Made by a program: the position numbers and the translations under genes. Under the pieces are notes generated by a model. That model was not told the DNA's origin. It worked only from the letters and a program-made list of their open reading frames with translations, and searched no databases. 5,724 bases of DNA from Saprospiraceae bacterium (GTDB lineage: Bacteria > Bacteroidota > Bacteroidia > Chitinophagales > Saprospiraceae): the NCBI GenBank assembly GCA_020628755.1, contig JAHDEQ010000246.1, positions 1 to 5,724 on the forward strand, given 5' to 3'. Each line of letters begins with the position of its first letter. The first letter of the stretch is position 1. This document shows positions 1 through 3,867 of this stretch, one piece after another.

Positions 1-210
1 TCGGGACGACTTACTACCAACAAATTATAATCCCATGAACATATCCAAAATTGTATTTTAACTCTTAGTTTTGTGTGACCTCCTTTGTGTCACTTTTCAT
101 ACTACAATAATCCAAATAAAAAATAGTTTTCTCCAATACAAAAAACAGACTTTGTTCGATTTTTTTTAATTTTTTAATCGAATTTTCGTTACTTAATTGT
201 CTGTTAATTA

Positions 211-242
211 ATTGGTTGTGATTGTGGTTTGTGTAAATTTTG
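211..242 (+). promoter_or_regulatory. Possible weak promoter of the protease gene
   Basis: ATTG at 211-214 could serve as a -33 element. It is followed after 19 bases by TAAATTTTG (234-242), which is one base off the Bacteroidota -7 consensus TAnnTTTG. The spacing is right, but the match is imperfect and the region is so AT-rich that chance matches are likely. If real, transcription would start near 247-250 and leave a leader of about 90 nt that contains the direct repeat at 292-328. Confidence 0.25.
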
Positions 243-291
243 TGAAAAATAAAATAATTTTTACTCCAAAAAACCTCAAAAAAAATTGTCA

Positions 292-328
292 AAAACTGTG
301 ATTTTTTTTCGCAAAACTGTGATTTTTT
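292..328 (+). repeat. 16-bp direct repeat, period 21 bp, before the protease gene
   Basis: AAAACTGTGATTTTTT occurs exactly at 292-307 and again at 313-328. The offset of 21 bp is two helical turns. The second copy ends 11 bp before the ATG at 340. The CTGTGA core is not simple poly-A/T, so low complexity does not fully explain the repeat. It could be a paired binding site for a regulator or a recent small tandem duplication; the sequence does not decide between these. Confidence 0.6.
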
Positions 329-339
329 AAAAAAAAGCT

Positions 340-1575
340 ATGAAATATTTCTTCCGATTGTACATGATTTTGGGCTTTTCGCTGACTATTTCAGGGCTTT
401 TAGGACAATCTGTGGGCTTTGAGATGCCAGCAGGAAAAGGAAAAATAGATATACCTTTTGAGTATTACAACAATTTTATACTGGTCAAAGTCAAATTTAA
501 TAAGGTTTTTACACTCAAATTTATTTTTGATACAGGAGCCGAGCATACGATACTTACCAAGCGTGAAATCACAGATATATTGGCCATACCTTATGGTCGT
601 ACCTTTCAGGTGATGGGTTCTGACTTGCAAAAGACACTTATTGCTCACCTCGTCAAGGACATCAACCTCGAAACGGGTTTGGCTACAGCGTTCAAACAAG
701 ATATATTAGTATTGGATGAAGACTATTTTCGTTTTGAGGAATTTACGGGTACAGAAGTACACGGAATTTTGGGGGCAGATTTGTTTCGACGATTTGTGGT
801 CAAAATCAATTATCAACGTCGCCTCATTAGTTTATACAATCCCAAATATTACACGCCGCCTACTTCTAGCAAGTATGATACTTATACTATAAAAGTACAC
901 AAAAGTAAACCCTATATAAACGGAAATGTGTTTGCTCAAAAAGATACCATTGACTGTAATTTTTTGATTGATACAGGAGCGAGTATGGCTTTGTTGTTGA
1001 ATACCTTTGCGCATAAAAATTTTGAGCTTCCGCCAAATACGATTAAGAGTAATGTTGGGGCTGGCTTGGGTGGCTTCATAGAAGGCTACACAGGGCGTGT
1101 GCAAAATCTCCGTTTTGCACAATACGATTTACAAAACGTCATTACCAGTTTTCAAGACCAAGAACCTATCCTTAATAGAGATTCAACTTTTTTTAGAAAT
1201 GGTATTATCGGCAACGAAATACTAAATCGTTTTACGATTATTCTAAATTATCCTTTAGAAAAAATTTATTTCAAACCCAATCGCAAGTTTAAACGAAAGT
1301 TTGTGTACGACAAAAGTGGCTTGACGCTCATCACGGCAGGACAGTTAAATAATACTTTGGTGGTACAAAATGTCTTGCCCGATACACCTGCCGCCGAGGC
1401 AGGTATATTTCGAGGAGATATTATTAAATCTATTAATGGTATTCCAGCCTCATTTTTGTCGCTAAAAAATGCGACCAATATGCTGCGCTCCAAAGCAGGC
1501 AAAACCATCCGAATCAAACTCGAACGGATTGGTTATCCTGTCAAACGTAAATTTGTATTGCGGGATTTGATATAG
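340..1575 (+). CDS. Secreted retropepsin-like aspartyl protease with PDZ domain
   Basis: This is a 411-residue protein, probably a peptidase of the cell envelope. Residues 1-22 look like a signal peptide: Lys/Arg near the start, then a hydrophobic stretch ending SGLLGQ. Two retropepsin-like units follow. The first has FIFDTGAEHT with catalytic-type D64-T65-G66 and a later HGILGADLF (141-149). The second has FLIDTGAS with D211-T212-G213 and a later NGIIGNEIL (about 287-295). In the family, each unit supplies one aspartate and a hydrophobic-hydrophobic-Gly element, so a single chain could form both halves of the active site. A PDZ domain covers about 325-405, with NVLPDTPAAEAGIFRGD and the strand IIKSINGIPA. 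The ATG at 340 is chosen because the signal peptide begins there; no Shine-Dalgarno is visible, as is usual in Bacteroidota. The substrate is unknown. The gene is followed by the separate promoter of rplU, so it is probably its own unit. Confidence 0.85.
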   Translation: MKYFFRLYMILGFSLTISGLLGQSVGFEMPAGKGKIDIPFEYYNNFILVKVKFNKVFTLKFIFDTGAEHTILTKREITDILAIPYGRTFQVMGSDLQKTLIAHLVKDINLETGLATAFKQDILVLDEDYFRFEEFTGTEVHGILGADLFRRFVVKINYQRRLISLYNPKYYTPPTSSKYDTYTIKVHKSKPYINGNVFAQKDTIDCNFLIDTGASMALLLNTFAHKNFELPPNTIKSNVGAGLGGFIEGYTGRVQNLRFAQYDLQNVITSFQDQEPILNRDSTFFRNGIIGNEILNRFTIILNYPLEKIYFKPNRKFKRKFVYDKSGLTLITAGQLNNTLVVQNVLPDTPAAEAGIFRGDIIKSINGIPASFLSLKNATNMLRSKAGKTIRIKLERIGYPVKRKFVLRDLI

Positions 1576-1642
1576 AAGAAGGTCGTTGCCTATGTTAAAA
1601 GGCAAACACATAAACACTTCGGTACACAAACACACAATTTTA

Positions 1643-1674
1643 TTTGTAAAAAAACGCCAAAACACGTACCTTTG
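1643..1674 (+). promoter_or_regulatory. Bacteroidota-type promoter of rplU-rpmA
   Basis: TTTG at 1643-1646 and TACCTTTG at 1667-1674 are separated by 20 bp. This matches the known Bacteroidota housekeeping consensus (TTTG, 19-21 bp, TAnnTTTG). Transcription should begin a few bases after 1674, near 1680, leaving a leader of about 80 nt before the L21 start. The CA-rich stretch just upstream (about 1603-1637) has no function I can name. The promoter lies inside a longer frame open from 1586, which shows that frame is not translated as an L21 extension. Confidence 0.8.
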
Positions 1675-1688
1675 CACACCGAAAATTT

Positions 1689-1720
1689 ACTTTGTTATAA
1701 AAAGATATTTAACAGTAAGT
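1689..1720 (+). promoter_or_regulatory. Possible leader hairpin of rplU
   Basis: ACTTTGTTA (1689-1697) can pair with TAACA (1710-1714) and AAGT (1717-1720). This gives nine pairs with a two-base bulge (1715-1716) and a 12-base loop. It would lie at the start of the rplU transcript, where ribosomal protein operons often carry autoregulatory structures. The stem is mostly A-U and could arise by chance; I do not recognise a known leader family. Confidence 0.25.
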
Positions 1721-1762
1721 TTTTCGTATCAATTTTTCATTATTAATTTAAATCAAAAAAGC

Positions 1763-2074
1763 ATGTTTGCAATCGTAACCATAGCTGGTCAGCAATTTAA
1801 AGTAGAGGAAGGGCAAGAGCTTTTCGTCCACCAGCTAGAAGCCAATGAGGGCGACAGCGTATCTTTTGATCAAGTACACTTGATTGATAGAGCAGGAGCT
1901 GTAACCGTAGGCAAGCCGAACGTTGGTTCTGCCAATGTCACTGCAACCGTTTTGGGACACCAAAAAGGCGACAAAGTCATCGTATTCAAAAAGAAACGCC
2001 GCAAGGGTTATCGAAAGAAAAATGGACACCGTCAGCGTTTTACAAAGATTAAGGTGGACTCAATTGTTGGATAA
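1763..2074 (+). CDS. rplU: 50S ribosomal protein L21 (bL21)
   Basis: L21 is a 23S rRNA-binding protein of the large ribosomal subunit. The 103-residue product begins MFAIVTIAGQQFKVEEGQ, the usual L21 N-terminus, and ends with a basic segment (FKKKRRKGYRKKNGHRQ, then FTKIKVDSI). The length equals that of typical L21. The frame stays open back to a TTG at 1586, adding 59 residues that do not resemble L21 and that span the promoter at 1643-1674; the ATG at 1763 is therefore the start. The gene lies 66 bp ahead of rpmA, the conserved rplU-rpmA order. In some Bacteroidota, as I recall, L21 itself carries a helix-hairpin-helix tail; here L21 has standard length and the tail sits on L27. Confidence 0.96.
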   Translation: MFAIVTIAGQQFKVEEGQELFVHQLEANEGDSVSFDQVHLIDRAGAVTVGKPNVGSANVTATVLGHQKGDKVIVFKKKRRKGYRKKNGHRQRFTKIKVDSIVG

Positions 2075-2095
2075 TTCAAAAAAAGTATTTAATTT

Positions 2096-2124
2096 TAGGA
2101 ATCCTTTCCTATTTTATATAGGAA
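2096..2124 (+). promoter_or_regulatory. Overlapping alternative hairpins in the rplU-rpmA spacer
   Basis: TTCCTA at 2106-2111 can pair with TAGGAA upstream (2096-2101, 4-base loop) or with TAGGAA downstream (2119-2124; the stem can be seven pairs, 2106-2112 with 2118-2124, 5-base loop). The two hairpins exclude each other. The element ends 16 bp before the L27 start. No poly-T follows, so it is not a terminator. It may affect translation or RNA processing between the two genes, but no function is shown. Confidence 0.35.
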
Positions 2125-2140
2125 CAAATCATAAAAAGTT

Positions 2141-2872
2141 ATGGCACATAAGAAAGGTGTAGGTAGTACGGATAATGGACGGGACAGTAATAGTAATAGA
2201 TTAGGAGTAAAATTGTTTGGAGGTCAAGCTGCTCGTGCAGGAAATATCATTGTACGCCAAAGAGGAACCAAATTTCACCCTGGTGAATTTGTATATATGG
2301 GCAAAGATCATACTTTGCACGCAAAAGTAGATGGTACAGTTGTTTTTGATAAGCGTCGTTTGGGACGAACTTTTGTAAGTATCGCTCCATTTGATATGCC
2401 CGAAACAGTTGTTAAAAAACCTAAACCAGCTAAAAAAGCGGTTAAGCAAGAAGCTCCTGCTCCTGTAGTGGAAGCTCCAAAACCAGTTGTTGAAGCTCCT
2501 GCTCCCGAACCAAAAGCGGAAGCACCAGCTCCACAAGCAGTAGCGGCTACGCCTCCTCCTGCTCCAAAAGCTGGAGAGAAAATTGCCTTACCTTCGGGTA
2601 AGAAAATTAAGCGCGACGACTTGACTGCTATTGAAGGTATTGGACCAAAAATTGCTGAATTGTTGACGAACGCAGGCATTGCAACTTGGGCAGATTTGGC
2701 TATCGCAGAATATGACCGCTTAAAAGGTATTTTGAATGATGCGGGCTCTCGTTACCAAATGCACAACCCAACTACTTGGCCAAAGCAAGCAGCTATGGCA
2801 GTTGCTGGTGACTGGGAAGAGTTGGAAAAATACCAAGACTATTTAGATGGAGGTGTTGAACCGACTAAATAA
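2141..2872 (+). CDS. rpmA: 50S ribosomal protein L27 (bL27) with C-terminal helix-hairpin-helix extension
   Basis: Residues 1-85 are a full L27: MAHKKGVGST, NRLGVKLFGGQAARAGNIIV, RQRGTKFHPGE, MGKDHTLHAKVDGTVVF. In the ribosome, the L27 N-terminus reaches toward the peptidyl transferase centre. The start MAHKKG is direct, without the cleaved leader seen in Firmicutes. L27 normally ends near residue 85; this protein has 243 residues. Residues 86-158 are a flexible linker rich in Ala, Pro, Glu, Val and Lys, with repeated EAP units. Residues 159-238 form a domain with the helix-hairpin-helix signature LTAIEGIGPKIAELLTNAGI (GIGPK at 166-170) and the following MHNPTTWPKQAAMA, GDWEEL and QDYLDGG elements. 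I know this domain from other bacterial proteins, alone or as a C-terminal attachment. HhH domains usually bind nucleic acid without sequence preference; binding to rRNA or DNA here is inference. No frameshift is needed to join the parts. The gene is co-oriented with rplU and probably co-transcribed. Confidence 0.95.
   Translation: MAHKKGVGSTDNGRDSNSNRLGVKLFGGQAARAGNIIVRQRGTKFHPGEFVYMGKDHTLHAKVDGTVVFDKRRLGRTFVSIAPFDMPETVVKKPKPAKKAVKQEAPAPVVEAPKPVVEAPAPEPKAEAPAPQAVAATPPPAPKAGEKIALPSGKKIKRDDLTAIEGIGPKIAELLTNAGIATWADLAIAEYDRLKGILNDAGSRYQMHNPTTWPKQAAMAVAGDWEELEKYQDYLDGGVEPTK
2450..2530 (+). repeat. Ala/Pro/Glu repeat coding for the L27 linker
   Basis: The encoded linker repeats EAP-type units at residues 104, 111, 118 and 127 (EAPAPVVEAPKPVVEAPAP). 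The DNA copies differ at third positions (gct/gca, cct/cca), so this is an older, protein-level repeat and not a fresh slippage tract. Such sequence is expected to be extended and disordered, placing the helix-hairpin-helix domain away from the L27 core. Confidence 0.7.
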
Positions 2873-2955
2873 AGTGACCCATCTAAACAAGAATAGTCAA
2901 AATAACGTTATTACGAAATAGTTTTAGTTTTCATAGCTTTATATTTTTTTGTTGG

Positions 2956-2987
2956 GCCATCCCTCTTCGGGATGGCTTTCTTTTTAT
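2956..2987 (+). terminator. Intrinsic terminator of rplU-rpmA
   Basis: GCCATCCC (2956-2963) pairs perfectly with GGGATGGC (2969-2976) across the loop TCTTC, then TTTCTTTTT follows (2977-2985). It lies 84 bp after the L27 stop. The reverse strand has an A-rich run after the stem, so the signal is polar and serves the forward operon. Its T-tract overlaps the stop codon of the convergent gene (2984-2986). Confidence 0.9.
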
Positions 2988-3739
2988 ATCTTCTCCATAC
3001 TGTTGATGGGCAACCAACCGACTTCGCCGTTGGCCAATCGTACTTTGTACCAATCACTGATTTGGTCTTGGATGGCCACTTTTGTTCCTTCATGCAATGC
3101 TACAATTACTTTGCTGTCTGCATCTGGAGCGGAGCGCAATGCAATTTCTTGGGGCATCAATATGGCATGACCACTGTCTTTTTCTATAGTAGCTTTGGTA
3201 TTGCCCAATGCAAAAAACAAGAAACTCAATACTAATAAAGCCATTCCTGCCAAAAATCCTTTTTTCTTTTGGCTGCGCTCATGGCCACGCAACCACAAAA
3301 CCAAGCCACCAATCGCCAACCACATGGTCAATATTGCCAATATTGACCATAAGCCTGAGCCAAATACATTACTTAATCCTTTCCACCATTTGGCTAAAAA
3401 AAAGGGTGGAAGTTCTTCAATATCATCTTGCAATTCTTGTCGAATAACTTTAAGATTGTGTTGTATATCTGCGTCTCTAGGAGCGAGTTGTAGGCTTCTT
3501 TCTAAAAAAAGAACAGCTTTACCCAATTGTTTTTCTTGATAGTAGCTATTGCCTAAATTGTAATATAATTCTTTGGATTCCATGCCTTTTTGTACCAATC
3601 CTTCAAAAGCAGCTATCGCTGCTTTGTAGTCTTTATTTTGGTAGGCTGCTGTTCCTTCTTGAAATTTTTCATTCGGATTAGAAAATAAAAATCCTGATAG
3701 AAGCAGGTTTAAGCTAAAAAGCAATATTATTTTTTTCAT
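2984..3739 (-). CDS. batE: BatE-like TPR and SH3-domain membrane protein
   Basis: The predicted product has 251 residues. MKKIILLFSLNLLLSGFLFS (1-20) is a signal peptide. Two tetratricopeptide repeats follow at about 22-53 (FQEGTAAYQNKDYKAAIAAF) and 56-89 (LYYNLGNSYYQEKQLGKAVL, ending LAPRD). Membrane helices lie at about 130-150 and 160-179, with a basic turn between them (RGHERSQKKK). An SH3-like domain occupies about 188-248 (ALRSAPDADSKVIVALHEGT, DWYKVRLANGEVGWLP). This order is that of BatE, the last protein of the Bacteroidota bat operon linked to aerotolerance; its molecular role is poorly known. ATGs at 3751 and 3769 are in frame, but the start at 3739 puts the signal peptide at the N-terminus, and a possible promoter overlaps 3769. 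The usual batA-D partners are not in the window. The name rests on architecture alone; another TPR/SH3 envelope protein is possible. Confidence 0.8.
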   Translation of the reverse strand: MKKIILLFSLNLLLSGFLFSNPNEKFQEGTAAYQNKDYKAAIAAFEGLVQKGMESKELYYNLGNSYYQEKQLGKAVLFLERSLQLAPRDADIQHNLKVIRQELQDDIEELPPFFLAKWWKGLSNVFGSGLWSILAILTMWLAIGGLVLWLRGHERSQKKKGFLAGMALLVLSFLFFALGNTKATIEKDSGHAILMPQEIALRSAPDADSKVIVALHEGTKVAIQDQISDWYKVRLANGEVGWLPINSMEKI

Positions 3740-3766
3740 TTCTTCTGGCATTGCATTATTGAATCG

Positions 3767-3774
3767 CAAAAATA
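3767..3774 (-). promoter_or_regulatory. Possible -7 box of the BatE-like gene
   Basis: The minus strand reads TATTTTTG here, which fits TAnnTTTG. Transcription would begin near 3760, about 20 nt ahead of the ATG at 3739. No TTTG is found at the expected distance upstream; the nearest TTG is at 3789-3791, only 14 bp away. The element is therefore weakly supported. Confidence 0.3.
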
Positions 3775-3787
3775 AACAAAAGGCAGA

Positions 3788-3838
3788 ACAAGATTTAAGG
3801 ATTTTCAGGATGCGACAGGATTTTATAGGAATAAGGAA
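3788..3838. repeat. Degenerate 9-10-bp tandem repeats with AGGAT core
   Basis: On the forward strand, AGGAT recurs at 3798, 3807 and 3817, with a weaker unit (AGATT) at 3791 and AGGAA at 3827 and 3834. AGGATTTT is exact at 3798-3805 and 3817-3824, and CAGGAT at 3806-3811 and 3816-3821. The spacing is close to one helical turn. From memory, similar ATCCTG/AGGATT repeats are scattered between genes in several Bacteroidota genomes; I cannot confirm that here. The run leads directly into the palindrome at 3825-3860. Confidence 0.5.
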
Positions 3839-3860
3839 TTTTCAAATTCCTTATTCCTAT
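3825..3860. repeat. Perfect 17-bp palindrome after the VWA gene
   Basis: ATAGGAATAAGGAATTT (3825-3841) is fully complementary to 3844-3860, leaving two central bases (TC); in RNA the loop would be at least four bases. It starts 7 bp after the stop codon of the minus-strand VWA gene. Read on that strand, the stem is followed by AAAATCC and not by U, so it is not a standard intrinsic terminator. On the forward strand TTTATAATTTATT follows. It may form an RNA 3' end or stabilise the message, or it may be part of the neighbouring repeat element. Confidence 0.75.
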
Positions 3861-3867
3861 TTATAAT

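Larger units (their letters stand above)
1..339. other. AT-rich intergenic region with no supportable gene
   Basis: No convincing gene is visible here. Bases 2-61 are open in the second forward frame and would give a tail ending NPMNISKIVF before a TAA at 59-61. This could be the end of an upstream gene, but 19 codons are too few to call. An open frame on the minus strand (65-292) is dominated by Lys, Asn, Ile and Phe from AT-rich DNA and resembles no protein I know. Weak inverted repeats are present: GTGAC (75-79) with GTCAC (89-93) followed by TTTT, and TTCGATT (155-161) with AATCGAA (176-182) around poly-T. TAGTTTTG at 66-73 fits a Bacteroidota -7 box but has no TTG at the right distance upstream. 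Confidence 0.6.

Noticed and set aside
66..73. TAGTTTTG as a promoter
   Set aside because: It matches the -7 consensus, but no TTG lies 19-21 bp upstream and no gene follows within a short distance.
76..88. AAAGGAGGT-like Shine-Dalgarno on the minus strand
   Set aside because: No start codon lies at a usual distance, and the following ATGs lead to short frames; Bacteroidota rarely depend on such sites.
74..93. TGTGA...TCAC resembling a CRP site
   Set aside because: The half sites are 11 bases apart instead of six, and no CRP role is indicated; at most a weak hairpin.
65..292. Open frame of 75 codons on the minus strand
   Set aside because: Composition is that of AT-rich noncoding DNA, no motif or recognisable product, and it covers poly-T tracts.
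1586..1605. Inverted repeat TTGCCT/AGGCAA after the protease gene as a terminator
   Set aside because: Only six pairs with an eight-base loop and no T-run follows on the forward strand.
1586..1762. In-frame upstream extension of L21 by 59 residues from a TTG start
   Set aside because: The extension does not resemble L21, contains the promoter at 1643-1674, and would make L21 longer than its family; the ATG at 1763 gives the standard 103 residues.
2308..2679. Long minus-strand frame opposite L27 with Gly/Ala/Ser-rich product
   Set aside because: It is the antisense shadow of the Pro/Ala-rich linker codons; low complexity only.
2911..3093. Small minus-strand frame of 60 codons over the terminator
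   Set aside because: It crosses the strong terminator, overlaps the end of the BatE-like gene in another frame and has no recognisable features.
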